Source of the DNA: Tsukamurella spumae
GTDB lineage: Bacteria; Actinomycetota; Actinomycetes; Mycobacteriales; Mycobacteriaceae
DNA length: 64,000 bases
Assembly (NCBI RefSeq): GCF_012396015.1
Contig: NZ_JAAXOQ010000008.1
Coordinates: forward strand, 103,854-167,853
Reading direction: 5' to 3'
Shown: piece by piece, positions 54,489 to 63,866 of the stretch
How the letters are laid out: every line of letters begins with the position of its first letter
How positions within the stretch are numbered: the stretch's first letter is position 1
Position numbers and translations under genes: made by a program
The notes under the pieces: generated by a model
What the model saw: only the letters and a program-made list of their open reading frames with translations
Told to the model about the DNA's origin: nothing
Database searches by the model: none

Positions 54489-54525
54489 TTACTCATCAGT
54501 CAGATGAGACCTTACTCCTCAGTAA
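54489..54525. promoter_or_regulatory. Tandem TetR-type operators ahead of the fadE operon
   Basis: TTACTCATCAGTCA (54489-54502) and TTACTCCTCAGTAA (54512-54525) share the form TTACT-N4-AGTNA, start to start 23 bp. The first also sits within CTCATC-N5-GATGAG. A TATCTT -10-like hexamer on the minus strand (54525-54530) touches the second site, so binding should block transcription of fadE24-fadE23. The repressor is not encoded next to it. Confidence 0.6.
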
Positions 54526-54565
54526 GATATGTGCCAAGGGGTGGGACGAAAGCCGTGTTGCTGTG

Positions 54566-55378
54566 TCAGTCGGTGAGCCGGCGGAGCACCTGCGGATGCA
54601 GGACCGGGTTCGCCGCGACGGCCGAGCCCGCGTGCGGTCCGGGCGTACCGTCGGTGCCCGTGAACAGGCCCCCGGCCTCCCGGACGACGATCTCGACCGC
54701 GGCCAGGTCCCAGAGGGAGACCTCGGGCTCCACGGCGATGTCCACCGAGCCCTCGGCCACCATGCAGTAGCTCCAGAAGTCGCCGTAACCGCGCAGTCGC
54801 CAGGCATCGGCGGCGAGCGCCAGGAAGCGCTCGCGCGATCCGGCATCGGGGAAGTACGACAGGTCGGAGAAGGAGATCGACGAGTCCGCGATCTCGCGGA
54901 CGCCCGAGACGGAGATCCGGCGGGGCGCGGCACCGTCGAAGGAGACGAACGCGCCGGCGCCCGCCGAGGCGAACCACCTGCGCTTGAGCGCGGGCGCGGA
55001 GACCACGCCGACCACGGGTACTCCGTCCTCGAGTAGCGCGATCAGCGTGGACCACACCGGGACCGCGCGCACGTAGTTCTTGGTGCCGTCGATGGGGTCG
55101 ACCACCCACTGCCGGCCCTCGAAGACCGGCTCGCCGCCGAACTCCTCGCCGAGCACCGCGTCGCCCGGGCGCTCCGCGGCGAGCCGCTCGCGGATGAGCG
55201 TCTCGGTGGCGAGATCGGCGTCCGAGACGGGCGTCAGGTCGGGCTTGGCGTCCACCCGCAGATCCAGCGCGCCGAACCGTGCCATGGTCAGCGCGTCGGC
55301 GGCGTCCGCCAGCGCCAGGGCCAGCGTCAGGTCGGGGTTCAGGGCGGGATCCGGGGAGTTCGACGGTGCGCTCGACAT
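54566..55378 (-). CDS. hisN: Histidinol-phosphatase, inositol-monophosphatase fold (Rv3137-like)
   Basis: A 270-residue Mg2+-dependent phosphatase of the IMPase superfamily. The metal ligands are in GEEFGG (about 78-83), [16 protein letters not shown] (about 95-110) and [11 protein letters not shown] (about 222-232). The VRAVPVW variant is typical of HisN enzymes, which dephosphorylate histidinol phosphate in histidine synthesis. Neighbouring fadE24-fadE23 equals the Rv3137-Rv3140 region. ATG 55378 lies six bases after TACCGT on the minus strand, so it is probably leaderless. Confidence 0.87.
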   Translation of the reverse strand: MSSAPSNSPDPALNPDLTLALALADAADALTMARFGALDLRVDAKPDLTPVSDADLATETLIRERLAAERPGDAVLGEEFGGEPVFEGRQWVVDPIDGTKNYVRAVPVWSTLIALLEDGVPVVGVVSAPALKRRWFASAGAGAFVSFDGAAPRRISVSGVREIADSSISFSDLSYFPDAGSRERFLALAADAWRLRGYGDFWSYCMVAEGSVDIAVEPEVSLWDLAAVEIVVREAGGLFTGTDGTPGPHAGSAVAANPVLHPQVLRRLTD

Positions 55379-55440
55379 GCGAGAACGGTAGCGGAGTCGT
55401 ACTACGGGCGCGGGGTGGTCCCCGTCGGTAATCTGGACAT

Positions 55441-55833
55441 ATGGAATGGATCTGGGTGCTCATGCTCGCCGCGATGCTGGGTGCGCTCGTCGTCATGTGG
55501 CAGCGCTCCAAGCGCGGGACGCTCGGCGCCGCGCCCGCGGGCCCGGGAATGGAGGACGGGACGCTCACGCTCAGCGGGGTCAGCCCGCGGCCGCTCGAGG
55601 CGGATCAGAAGGGGCAGGCCTTCGTCACGGTCTCCGGTTCGATCGTGGGCCCGACCACGGCGCCCACGCACGTGTACCGGCGGCTCGTCGTCGACTTCGC
55701 GGAGCGCTGGCCGGAGGTGGGCGACAGGCTGCCGGTGTACTACAAGGTGGGGAAGATCGACAGCTCGTGGCAGTTGGGCAGCCTAACCCCGCCACCGGAC
55801 TCCTACGGCGCGCCCGGCCAGTATCCTGAGTGA
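55441..55833 (+). CDS. Small membrane-anchored protein upstream of prfB
   Basis: A 130-residue protein with one N-terminal transmembrane helix (about 3-20), a short basic stop (RSKRG) and a beta-rich extracytoplasmic or cytoplasmic domain (about 38-115), probably an OB-like fold. I do not recognise the family. ATG 55441 is six bases after TAATCT (55429-55434), so it should be leaderless. Its last codons lie against the start of prfB, and the two may be partly co-transcribed. Confidence 0.7.
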   Translation: MEWIWVLMLAAMLGALVVMWQRSKRGTLGAAPAGPGMEDGTLTLSGVSPRPLEADQKGQAFVTVSGSIVGPTTAPTHVYRRLVVDFAERWPEVGDRLPVYYKVGKIDSSWQLGSLTPPPDSYGAPGQYPE

Positions 55834-55835
55834 CT

Positions 55836-56951
55836 GTGCATCCTGACGTAGCCGCAGACATCGAGAGCCTCGCCACCACCCTGCAGACGGTGGAGAAGGT
55901 GATCGACCTCGACGAGCTGCGTCGGCGCGTCGACGAACTCGAACACAAGGCCTCCGACCCCGAGCTCTGGAACGACCAGGCCAACGCGCAGCAGGTCACC
56001 AGCCAGCTCTCCCACGCGCAGGCCGAGTTGCGTCGCCTCACCGATCTGCGGCAGCGGCTCGACGACCTGCCGGTCCTCTACGAGCTCGCCGAGGCCGAGG
56101 AGGGCGAGGACCTCGCCGCCGCACTCGAGGACGCCGACGGGGACCGTGCCCGGCTGCGCGCCGATATCGAGGCCATGGAGGTCAAGACCATGCTGTCGGG
56201 CGAGTACGACTCGCGCGATGCGCTGATCAACATCCGTGCGGGCGCCGGCGGCGTCGACGCGGCGGACTGGGCCGAGATGCTCATGCGCATGTACATCCGC
56301 TGGGCCGAGAAGCACGGCTACGGCGTGGAGGTCTACGACACCAGCTACGCGGAGGAGGCGGGCCTGAAGTCCGCCACGTTCACCGTCAAGACCGACTACG
56401 CGTACGGCACGTTGTCGGTGGAGATGGGCACGCACCGGCTGGTCCGGATCAGCCCGTTCGACAACCAGGGGCGGCGGCAGACCTCCTTCGCCGAGGTCGA
56501 GGTCCTGCCGGTGGTCGAGACCACCGACCACATCGACGTCAACGAGAACGACGTCCGGGTGGACGTCTACCGCTCCTCCGGTCCCGGTGGGCAGTCCGTC
56601 AACACCACCGACTCCGCGGTGCGGCTCACGCACATCCCCACCGGCATCGTCGTGACCTGTCAGAACGAGAAGAGCCAGTTGCAGAACAAGGTCGCGGCCA
56701 TGAAGGTGCTGTCCGCGAAGCTGCTCGAGCGCAAGCGGCAGGAGGAGCGCGCCGCTATGGATGCGCTCAGCACGACCGAGGGCGCGTCCTGGGGCAACCA
56801 GATGCGTTCCTACGTGCTGCACCCGTACCAGATGGTCAAGGACCTGCGCACGAACTACGAGGTGAACAACCCGTCGGCGGTGCTCGACGGTGACCTGGAC
56901 GGCTTCATCGAGGCCGGCATCCGCTGGCGGATGCGTGGCGATGACGAGTAG
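55836..56951 (+). CDS. prfB: Peptide chain release factor 2
   Basis: A 371-residue RF2 that terminates translation at UGA and UAA. The anticodon-like SPF tripeptide is in RISPFDNQG (about 207-215) and the GGQ loop in [11 protein letters not shown] (about 250-260). There is no programmed UGA frameshift near codon 25, as in other actinobacteria. GTG 55836 is preferred because TATCCT (55822-55827) ends eight bases upstream and the N-terminus VHPDVAADI aligns with the mycobacterial MEPDRQADI; GTG 55830, which overlaps the previous stop, would add two residues. It overlaps the MscS gene by 11 bp. Confidence 0.95.
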   Translation: MHPDVAADIESLATTLQTVEKVIDLDELRRRVDELEHKASDPELWNDQANAQQVTSQLSHAQAELRRLTDLRQRLDDLPVLYELAEAEEGEDLAAALEDADGDRARLRADIEAMEVKTMLSGEYDSRDALINIRAGAGGVDAADWAEMLMRMYIRWAEKHGYGVEVYDTSYAEEAGLKSATFTVKTDYAYGTLSVEMGTHRLVRISPFDNQGRRQTSFAEVEVLPVVETTDHIDVNENDVRVDVYRSSGPGGQSVNTTDSAVRLTHIPTGIVVTCQNEKSQLQNKVAAMKVLSAKLLERKRQEERAAMDALSTTEGASWGNQMRSYVLHPYQMVKDLRTNYEVNNPSAVLDGDLDGFIEAGIRWRMRGDDE

Positions 56952-57846
56952 CGCCCTGTACGCGGTCTCCTTCCTGCCGGGATCGTCCGGCTGGCGCTTC
57001 TTCCTGTTCGAGCGCGTGCTCCCGATCGCGCTGTGGACCATCGCCGCGATCCTGGCCAACCGGTTCGTCAACTGGTCCTCCGCGCGGGTGACCGTGCGGA
57101 TCGATTCCCAGTTCCGCAACAGCGACTCACTCGTGCGCTCGGAGTCCGCGAAGCACCAGCACGCCCTGATCCAGGTGGTGAGCTGGGTGGCGATCGCGGC
57201 CATCTACTTGTTCGCCGCGTACCAGGTGATCAAGGCCCTCGGCGTGCCCATCAACGCCCTGGTAGCCCCGGCCACCGTCATCGGCGCCGCGCTGGGCTTC
57301 GGCGCCCAGCGCGTGGTCCAGGACCTGCTGGCGGGCTTCTTCCTCATCACCGAGCGGCAGTACGGCTTCGGCGACGTGGTCAGCCTCTCGCTCACGGGCG
57401 GCTCCACGGCGGAGGGCACCGTCTCCGACGTGACCCTGCGCGTGACCAAGCTGCGCAACACCGACGGCGAGGTCATCACGGTGCCGAACGGGCAGATCGT
57501 CAAGGCCACCAACCTCTCGAAGGACTGGGCGCGCGCGGTCGTCGACATCCCGCTGCCGAAGAACGTGGACATGGGCAAGGTCAACGCGCTGCTGCACCGG
57601 GTGGGCGAGCGGGCTTACCACGACCCGGTGATGTCGGCGCTGCTGCTCGACGAGCCCTCGCTGATGGGGGTCGAGTCCATCGACCTCGATCAGGTGAACG
57701 TCCGCATGGTCGCGCGGACACTGCCGGGCAAGCAGTTCGAGGTGGGTCGTAACCTCCGCGAGCGGATCGTTCGCAGCCTGGCGACAGCGGGGATCGCCGT
57801 CGACCCGGTCGCGGACGCCGTCGAGGACGACAAGGAGCCGACGTGA
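56941..57846 (+). CDS. MscS-family mechanosensitive channel (Rv3104c-like)
   Basis: A 301-residue channel with three N-terminal helices (about 18-38, 75-95 and the pore helix around 106-132) and the MscS beta domain. The pore-lining stretch [20 protein letters not shown] and the following [14 protein letters not shown] are diagnostic. Such channels release solutes on osmotic down-shock. ATG 56941 lies inside prfB, and its stop overlaps the next gene (GTGA), so the three genes form a coupled run, as in the Rv3105c-Rv3103c order. Confidence 0.9.
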   Translation: MTSSALYAVSFLPGSSGWRFFLFERVLPIALWTIAAILANRFVNWSSARVTVRIDSQFRNSDSLVRSESAKHQHALIQVVSWVAIAAIYLFAAYQVIKALGVPINALVAPATVIGAALGFGAQRVVQDLLAGFFLITERQYGFGDVVSLSLTGGSTAEGTVSDVTLRVTKLRNTDGEVITVPNGQIVKATNLSKDWARAVVDIPLPKNVDMGKVNALLHRVGERAYHDPVMSALLLDEPSLMGVESIDLDQVNVRMVARTLPGKQFEVGRNLRERIVRSLATAGIAVDPVADAVEDDKEPT

Positions 57847-58412
57847 CCGACCAGACCCCGAGGGAGTCCACGCCCGACGAGCCCGCCGGTTCCGAGCCGC
57901 AGCCGGCCCCCAAGATCATCGCGCCGCCCTTCTGGGACCGCTTGCCGAAGACGATCCCGCACACCCGCGCCCGCACCAGCACCGTGATCTTCTCGGTGCT
58001 GTTCATCGGCCTGATGTGGTGGTATCTCACGTTGTACGACGAGTTCGTGCCGAAGGACGTCCAGCAGGGCCGCCAGCCCGTCGCGACGACGACCGCACCC
58101 GCCTACACCGAGCCCGCCTACACGCCTCCGCTCACCTCGGAGCGGCGGGTGCCGTCGTCGGCCGCACCGTCGTCCGTTCCGGAGAGCAGTTCCGGGCAGC
58201 CCCCGGCCTCCGGCGCACCGTCGACGACGGTGGCCGGCGGCTCCGTCGCGCCCGGGGCGGCACCGTCGGGGGGTACGACGGTGGGCGGGACGACGCCCGG
58301 CGGGATCGTCCTGCCCGGCGGTGCGACGGTGCCGCTCCCGGTGCCGGGCGGGCAGAATCCCGAGGCCCCGACCAGTGGCGGCGCACCGACGACCACGGTT
58401 CCCGCGAGCTGA
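57843..58412 (+). CDS. Pro/Gly/Thr-rich single-pass membrane protein (Rv3103c-like)
   Basis: A 189-residue protein. A short Pro-rich cytoplasmic head (1-45) is followed by one transmembrane helix (about 48-66, FSVLFIGLMWWYLTLY) and a long low-complexity tail of Pro, Gly, Ser, Ala and Thr (about 78-189). It lies between the MscS and ftsE genes as Rv3103c does; a wall-spanning or scaffolding role near the division complex is only a guess. Four copies of the over-represented 9-mer fall in its repetitive tail. The GTG start overlaps the MscS stop. Confidence 0.8.
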   Translation: MTDQTPRESTPDEPAGSEPQPAPKIIAPPFWDRLPKTIPHTRARTSTVIFSVLFIGLMWWYLTLYDEFVPKDVQQGRQPVATTTAPAYTEPAYTPPLTSERRVPSSAAPSSVPESSSGQPPASGAPSTTVAGGSVAPGAAPSGGTTVGGTTPGGIVLPGGATVPLPVPGGQNPEAPTSGGAPTTTVPAS

Positions 58413-58439
58413 GCCTCGACGTCAGTACACTGGGCGACC

Positions 58440-59129
<690 letters not shown>

Positions 59130-59182
59130 CGGCGTCCGCCGCGCCCGCCCACCGACGAACGAAACCGAAGGACTGAATCCAC

Positions 59183-60088
59183 GTGCGTGCCAGTTTCATC
59201 ACCAGCGAGGTCTTCACCGGCCTGCGCCGGAACGTGAGCATGACGATCGCCATGATCCTCACCACCGCGATCTCGCTCGCCCTGTTCGGAGGCGGCCTGC
59301 TCGTGGTGCGGATGGCCGACAAGAGCCAGGACATCTTCCTGCAGCGCGTCGAGATCCAGGTGTTCGTCGACGACAAGGTCGCCGCGGACGATCCGGACTG
59401 CCAGAAGGCCGTGTGCCAGGCGATCGAATCGAAGATCAAGGCGCAGCCGGGCGTGGACTCGCTCGACTACATCTCGCAGGACAAGGCGCTCGAGACCGCG
59501 AAGACCAAGACCTTCGCCGGTCAGCCCGAGCTCGCCGAGTTGGTGCGCCCCGGCGTGCTGCCCGCCTCCTTCAAGGTGCGGGTCGGCGACGACAAGAAGT
59601 TCGCCGCGGTGATCGACGCGGTCAAGGGGCAGCCCGGCGTGTCCGGCGTGCAGGACCAGCGCGAGCTCGTGGAGCGGGTGTTCTCGGTGCTGAACGGCGC
59701 GCGCAACGCGGCCTTCTTCGTGGCGCTGATCCAGGCCGTGGCCGCGATCCTGCTGATCGCGAACATGGTCCAGGTGGCCGCGTACACCCGGCGGACGGAG
59801 GTGTCGATCATGCGGCTGGTCGGCGCCACCCGCTGGTACACGCAGCTGCCCTTCCTGCTGGAGGCGGTGCTCGCCGCGCTGATCGGCGCGGTGCTCGCGA
59901 TCGGCGGCCTGTTCGCCGGCAAGACCCTGTTCTTCGACCGGGCTCTCCGGGAGATGTACGGGGTGAACATCCTGGCCAGGATCACCAGTACCGATGTGCT
60001 GCTCGTCTCGCCCTGGCTGATCCTCGTGGGCGCCGGGTTCGCCGCCGTCACCGCCTACCTCACCCTGCGGTTCTACGTGCGTGAGTAG
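59183..60088 (+). CDS. ftsX: Cell-division membrane protein FtsX
   Basis: A 301-residue permease-like protein with four helices (about 21-42, 178-200, 225-248 and 270-292) and a periplasmic domain (about 45-170) containing two Cys (DCQKAVCQ) that probably form a disulfide. The domain is where FtsX contacts a peptidoglycan hydrolase such as RipC in mycobacteria. The usual SVNILARIT and RLVGATRWY motifs mark the FtsX/MacB fold. GAAGGA precedes GTG 59183. Confidence 0.94.
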   Translation: MRASFITSEVFTGLRRNVSMTIAMILTTAISLALFGGGLLVVRMADKSQDIFLQRVEIQVFVDDKVAADDPDCQKAVCQAIESKIKAQPGVDSLDYISQDKALETAKTKTFAGQPELAELVRPGVLPASFKVRVGDDKKFAAVIDAVKGQPGVSGVQDQRELVERVFSVLNGARNAAFFVALIQAVAAILLIANMVQVAAYTRRTEVSIMRLVGATRWYTQLPFLLEAVLAALIGAVLAIGGLFAGKTLFFDRALREMYGVNILARITSTDVLLVSPWLILVGAGFAAVTAYLTLRFYVRE

Positions 60089-60192
60089 CCCCGCGATAAG
60101 TCGCTTTCCGCACACCGTCGGATCCCCGTACGATGGAGTGGTTGTCCAGCGTGACCGGCACTCGGTCACGGCGTACAGGAAGGGATCAGGCG

Positions 60193-60672
60193 ATGGCGAA
60201 GGAGAAGGGGCGCTCGGTGATCGCGAGCAATCGCAAGGCGCGCCACAACTACGCCATCCTCGACACCTTCGAGGCCGGCGTGGTGCTGGTCGGTACCGAG
60301 GTGAAGGCGCTGCGCGAGGGCAAGGCCTCCCTGGTGGACGCCTACGCGACCATCGACGACGGTGAGGTCTGGTTGCGCGGCCTGCACATCCCCGAGTACG
60401 GCAGCGGGTCGTGGACCAATCACATGCCGCGCCGCACCCGCAAGCTGCTCATGCACCGGCGCGAGATCGACTCGCTGACCGGGAAGATCCGCGAGGGCAA
60501 CCAGACGCTGGTGCCCTTGTCGATGTACTTCAACGACGGCCGCGTCAAGGTCGAGCTGGCGCTCGCCAAGGGCAAGCAGGACTACGACAAGCGGCAGGAC
60601 ATCGCCCGGCGCACCGCCGAGCGCGAGTTGGTCCGGGAGCTGGGCCGGCGCGTCAAGGGCATGCGCGGCTAG
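60193..60672 (+). CDS. smpB: SsrA-binding protein SmpB
   Basis: A 159-residue SmpB, which carries tmRNA to stalled ribosomes. The beta-barrel core has [17 protein letters not shown] and [19 protein letters not shown], and the C-terminal basic tail ([15 protein letters not shown]) follows the mRNA path. The start at ATG 60193 gives the usual short N-terminus. ssrA itself lies 317 bp downstream, so the two partners are adjacent. Confidence 0.96.
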   Translation: MAKEKGRSVIASNRKARHNYAILDTFEAGVVLVGTEVKALREGKASLVDAYATIDDGEVWLRGLHIPEYGSGSWTNHMPRRTRKLLMHRREIDSLTGKIREGNQTLVPLSMYFNDGRVKVELALAKGKQDYDKRQDIARRTAERELVRELGRRVKGMRG

Positions 60673-60784
60673 CTTCTTTTCGACGGTGCGCGGCGTGGCG
60701 CGTTGAGTCGGTCGAGTCACGGGCGTTCACTGGGGGCACGAGTTACTGATGTGACTTGTGGGACTCGAGTGAAGGAGCGGATTC

Positions 60785-60904
60785 ATGAGTGTCGAGAACG
60801 GGGCGAAGGTCGTTTCGCTGGCGCATCGGGTCGGCGCGGTGCTGCTCACCGTGCTGGTCAACATGAACGCGTCCGCCGCAGGCGTGCGCCTGCGCACCGT
60901 CTGA
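60785..60904 (+). CDS. Possible 39-residue protein between smpB and ssrA
   Basis: ATG 60785 opens a 39-codon frame (starting MSVENGAKVVSLAHRVGAVL) preceded by AAGGAG at seven bases, one of the better ribosome sites in the window. The peptide has a hydrophobic core VGAVLLTVLVNM and a basic end. It stops 33 bases before the ssrA -10. I do not recognise it, and it could be a small membrane protein or a leader peptide. Confidence 0.45.
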   Translation: MSVENGAKVVSLAHRVGAVLLTVLVNMNASAAGVRLRTV

Positions 60905-60937
60905 ATGATCGTTGGACACCCGACGGTGACGGTGCGG

Positions 60938-60943
60938 TAGTAT
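60938..60943 (+). promoter_or_regulatory. -10 element of ssrA
   Basis: TAGTAT stands about 47 bases before the mature tmRNA 5' end. A TTGGAC at 60912-60917 is a poor fit as -35 because the spacer would be 20 bases. Confidence 0.5.
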
Positions 60944-60989
60944 GGAGCTTCCACTCCGCAAGGGGTGGGCACCGCGGAAGCGGCGATGA

Positions 60990-61357
60990 GGGGCCGATCG
61001 GTTTCGACTTCGTTTGTTGACGCGGGGGAAGCGTGCCGGTGCAGGCTGGAGACCACCGTAAGCGTCGCGGCAACCAATTAAGCGCCGATTCCAATCAGCG
61101 CGACTTCGCTCTCGCTGCCTAAGCAGCCAGGCGAGTCTGTCAGTCCGGGTTCGCCCTCGGCCCGGGTACTGGCATCAGCTAGAGGGATTCACCTCGCGGT
61201 GCGGTCGCGGCATCGCGGGGGACATCAAACAGCGACTGGGATCGTCATCCTCGCTCGTCCGTGAGACGAGGAGATCCGAGTAGAGACACAGCGGACTGCG
61301 CACGGAGAAGCCCCGTAGAAATAGCGGAGGACCCGGGTTCAATTCCCGGCGGCTCCA
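60990..61357 (+). ncRNA. ssrA: Transfer-messenger RNA (tmRNA)
   Basis: A 368-base tmRNA. The 5' end GGGGCCGATCGGTTTCGAC pairs with the 3' acceptor strand CGGCTCC, and the tRNA-like T-arm GGTTCAATTCC is present. CCA is not encoded (the 3' end is followed by CGG). The tag reading frame runs from GCC 61084 to TAA 61122 and encodes ADSNQRDFALAA, close to the mycobacterial tag ADSHQRDYALAA. The tag marks proteins from stalled ribosomes for proteolysis. A strong terminator follows. Confidence 0.97.
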
Positions 61358-61361
61358 CGGA

Positions 61362-61400
61362 CCGGTTCTCACCTGAAACACCAGGTGAGAGCCGGTTTTT
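61362..61400 (+). terminator. Intrinsic terminator of ssrA
   Basis: A 14-bp stem with one G-U pair (61362-61375 with 61382-61395), loop AAACAC, followed by TTTTTC. Confidence 0.93.
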
Positions 61401-61468
61401 CTTTGCCTGAGAGGGCATCTGCTGAGGGCAAAGGACTCACAGCGGACTTGCTGGGATTGCAGCGGGCA

Positions 61469-61513
61469 CACAGAAACCCCCATCCGCCGATGTGGCGAAT
61501 GGGGGTGTCTGTG
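61469..61513. terminator. Terminator of the small secreted-protein gene
   Basis: CACAGA-ACCCCCAT-GCC pairs with GGC-ATGGGGGT-TCTGTG, with small mismatches, over 61469-61513. It lies eleven bases beyond the stop of the minus-strand gene and faces ssrA. Confidence 0.7.
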
Positions 61514-61523
61514 GGGATTAACG

Positions 61524-61760
61524 TCAGCGACGCGCCTGACGGATGCCGTAGAAGTACGCCTTGCCATTGGAAGCAGTGAAGCACTTGCGGGAGTTCGCCG
61601 GGTAGTTGTCGCGCGCCTGTTCGCAGGTCCATGTTGAGCTGTACGGTCCGATCCTCACCCACTCGTAGGCGGGTGCCGCGCTGGCAGCTCCGCTGCCGAC
61701 GACTGCGGCTCCGGTGGCGAGCGAACCGGCTATCATGGCACCTGCGAGTAGCTTCTTCAC
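61524..61760 (-). CDS. Small secreted protein
   Basis: A 78-residue exported protein. The Sec signal (VKKLLAGAMIAGSLATGAAV, cleavage after ASA near residue 31) is followed by a mature part of about 47 residues with two Cys (WTCEQ and RKCF) likely bridged. GGAGA six bases before GTG 61760 supports the start. Similar tiny secreted proteins occur in mycolate actinobacteria and their mobile DNA; no function is known. It lies just behind ssrA in a stretch of lower G+C. Confidence 0.75.
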   Translation of the reverse strand: MKKLLAGAMIAGSLATGAAVVGSGAASAAPAYEWVRIGPYSSTWTCEQARDNYPANSRKCFTASNGKAYFYGIRQARR

Positions 61761-61857
61761 TTCGTTCTCCTGTGGTGTGTCCAGGTCGTTCCCTGGTGAT
61801 GGGTAGAGCTTCACCTATGGCGCTTAACTGAGCCTTGGGCTGTGGGAAAAGTGCAGG

Positions 61858-63033
61858 TTAAGAGGGCATCTGCTTCATGATGAGGTACTGCGCTGAGGCT
61901 GCCTGCTGCGCCTGCTGAAGGTTCTTACCGCTGACAGACGCGGTGTACCGCCCGCCCGTCCAGACACCGCACCTGAAGCCACCACTGGTCAGCTCGGAGC
62001 ACCGCGCGTTCTCGCGGGCGATGCCGGGAACTGTCGCCTTGGTGTCGGTCGTCGGTGCAACAAAATCATCGAAGTAGAACCGGGCTGTCTGCTCCGATTT
62101 CAGGCGGGTGAGTGTTGCGCCTTGCCTCACGGCGTACTGCTCGATCCCGTATTTGTTGGTTCGTTCGGTGCTGTCCTGCATGATCATCAGGGAGAAGGTG
62201 TGGGGGCTGAGGTAGCCGTCGCCGTACCCGACATGGGCAGAAAGCCCCAATACGGACCGATCAACGCCGGGATCAACGCTCAGCGTGTATTTCATCATCG
62301 AATCGGCGGTGTCCATCGGCACCTCTGGCACTGCGACAGCCGCGCTCTTCGGTGTTGGCTTGTAGTTCTTGATCTTCTCTACTTGTGCGGCAATGGCTTT
62401 CGCTGAAAGTCTGGAGGACTCACCGACCCCGACAACTTCGGCAGCTCCAAGTAGCACCATGTTGCCGCGCACCGTTGCAAGCGTTGTCCAGCGCCGGTTC
62501 TCGACGTTCCCGAGCACCACGACCTCGGTGTTGTCAGGTGATCCGTCTGGTGCACCGACGTTGCTCGCTCGGATCGCGATGAGGTCGACGGCACGGCGGG
62601 CTTCATCCTCGGTGGCGTACCGGAACGCACCGACTGCGAGCCTGCCGCCTTCGATGCTGCTGGCGGTTGCGACGAATCCGGTCTGAGGCGCGAGGGTCAG
62701 CTTGTCTCCTGCGGTGGTGTCCAGCATGCCGCCAGTTCGGGCGGTCGATAGCACTGGCGTTGATCCACTCTTGGGCGTGCTCTTGCTGAACGCCGGATCA
62801 ATCTCCCAGGGCGCAGGAACGCTGTCCGCCAGCAGGAACGCCTCCTGCTGCCAGGCGTCGGCGGGGGCAACTGCCTTCACCTCGGTGGGGGAGGTCTTGT
62901 AGTTTCCGGCGTCCAGTTTCGCGGCTGTTGCTGTCGGGTCGGCTTGCGGCGATCCATCGACGGTGCCACCACACGCGGTCAGTGACGCCAGTACCACGGC
63001 TGTTCCCACGCGCGGCAGCAGCTGTCTCCGCAT
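61858..63033 (-). CDS. Lipoprotein of the DUF7373 type
   Basis: A 391-residue lipoprotein: basic start MRRQLLPR, hydrophobic core, lipobox LTAC with lipid Cys near residue 21. The mature part starts with a linker and LDAGNYKTSPTEV, the signature seen in DUF7373 lipoproteins of mycolate actinobacteria. It contains two similar alpha/beta halves (about 75-190 and 230-390). Two Cys in ENARCSEL and GFRCGVW may bridge. GGGGAGGAACGAAG precedes ATG 63033. The function is unknown. Codon use is less G+C-biased than in genes before ssrA. Confidence 0.75.
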   Translation of the reverse strand: MRRQLLPRVGTAVVLASLTACGGTVDGSPQADPTATAAKLDAGNYKTSPTEVKAVAPADAWQQEAFLLADSVPAPWEIDPAFSKSTPKSGSTPVLSTARTGGMLDTTAGDKLTLAPQTGFVATASSIEGGRLAVGAFRYATEDEARRAVDLIAIRASNVGAPDGSPDNTEVVVLGNVENRRWTTLATVRGNMVLLGAAEVVGVGESSRLSAKAIAAQVEKIKNYKPTPKSAAVAVPEVPMDTADSMMKYTLSVDPGVDRSVLGLSAHVGYGDGYLSPHTFSLMIMQDSTERTNKYGIEQYAVRQGATLTRLKSEQTARFYFDDFVAPTTDTKATVPGIARENARCSELTSGGFRCGVWTGGRYTASVSGKNLQQAQQAASAQYLIMKQMPS

Positions 63034-63118
63034 CTTCGTTCCTCCCCAGGATGTTCGTTCGATTGTATCCAGGGTGCAAGAAGCCCCCTGCAACATCCTC
63101 GGGACTGCTGCACGGGTA

Positions 63119-63812
63119 GGTGACATCTGATCTGGCTTGCCTGGGAGGGTGAGCCTGGAAGGATGGCCATCGTGCCTAAGCCCTATCCGAAAGAGTTCCG
63201 CGATGATGTGGTCCGGGTTGCCCGGGATCGTGAGAGCGGTGTGACGATCGAGCAGATCGCGAAGGATTTCGGGGTGCACCCGATGACCTTGCAGAAGTGG
63301 ATGCGTCGCGCCGACATCGACGACGGCAGCAAGCCTGGCATGACGAGCGGGCAGTCCGTGGAGTTGAGGGAGGCGAACAAGCGAATCCGTTTGCTGGAGC
63401 AGGAGAATGAGGTTCTGCGACGTGCGGCGGCGTATCTGTCGCAGGCGAATCTGCCGGGAAAAGGTTCTACCCGCTCGTGAAGGAGCTCGCCGCTGACGGG
63501 ATCCCCGTGGCGGTGTCGTGCCGGGTACTTAAGCTCTCCCGTCAGCCCTATTACCGCTGGCTCAAAGATGCGGTCACCACCGCCGATCGGGTCGAAGCGC
63601 AGCGGGCGAATGCCCTGTTCGACGCGCATCGCGATGACCCGGAGTTCGGGTACCGATTCCTCGCCGATGAAGCCGAAGCCGCAGGTCAAACAATGAGTGC
63701 GCGCACGGCATGGCGGATCTGCTGCGCCAATGGCTGGTGGTCGAGCTTCGGTAAGAAGCCCGGCCGGGGCGGGAAGAAACCGGGCCCGCCGGTGCACGAC
63801 GACCTGGTCGAG
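63119..63812 (+). mobile_element. IS3-family insertion sequence, 3' part displaced
   Basis: The left end is estimated at about 63119 (GGTGACATCTGATC..., before orfA). orfA and the first part of orfB are present in the normal two-frame arrangement. The orfB frame breaks at about 63812, where a second element begins, so the IS is interrupted. The right part is outside the window. Confidence 0.75.
63163..63480 (+). CDS. IS3-type transposase OrfA
   Basis: A 105-residue OrfA. The helix-turn-helix is near 12-45 (YPKEFRDDVVRVARD...VTIEQIAKDFGVHPMTLQKW), and a leucine-zipper-like region is near 68-92 (LREANKRIRLLEQENEVLRR). It binds the IS ends and dimerises with OrfAB. The frame ends at TGA 63478-63480, overlapping the orfB GTG. 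GGAAAAGG at 63456-63463 is a plausible -1 slippery site for making the fusion protein. Confidence 0.9.
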   Translation: MAIVPKPYPKEFRDDVVRVARDRESGVTIEQIAKDFGVHPMTLQKWMRRADIDDGSKPGMTSGQSVELREANKRIRLLEQENEVLRRAAAYLSQANLPGKGSTRS

Positions 63813-63866
63813 GGCGTGTCAAATGGTCTGTGTAAGCCCTCCTCACGGAAGGATCACAGGGCATGA
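63477..63866 (+). pseudogene. IS3-type transposase OrfB, truncated by insertion
   Basis: The N-terminal helix-turn-helix part of OrfB is present (KELAADGIPVAVSCRVLKLS to PVHDDLV). The sequence expected to follow, leading into the DDE catalytic core, is replaced by unrelated codons and a stop. The break falls after the codons for HDDLV (about 63812), where another insertion element starts. The protein lacks the DDE residues, so the element cannot transpose on its own. Confidence 0.85.

Noticed and set aside
55836..55990. Programmed frameshift in prfB
   Set aside because: The frame is continuous from the start and no in-frame UGA with an upstream Shine-Dalgarno-like slip site is present.
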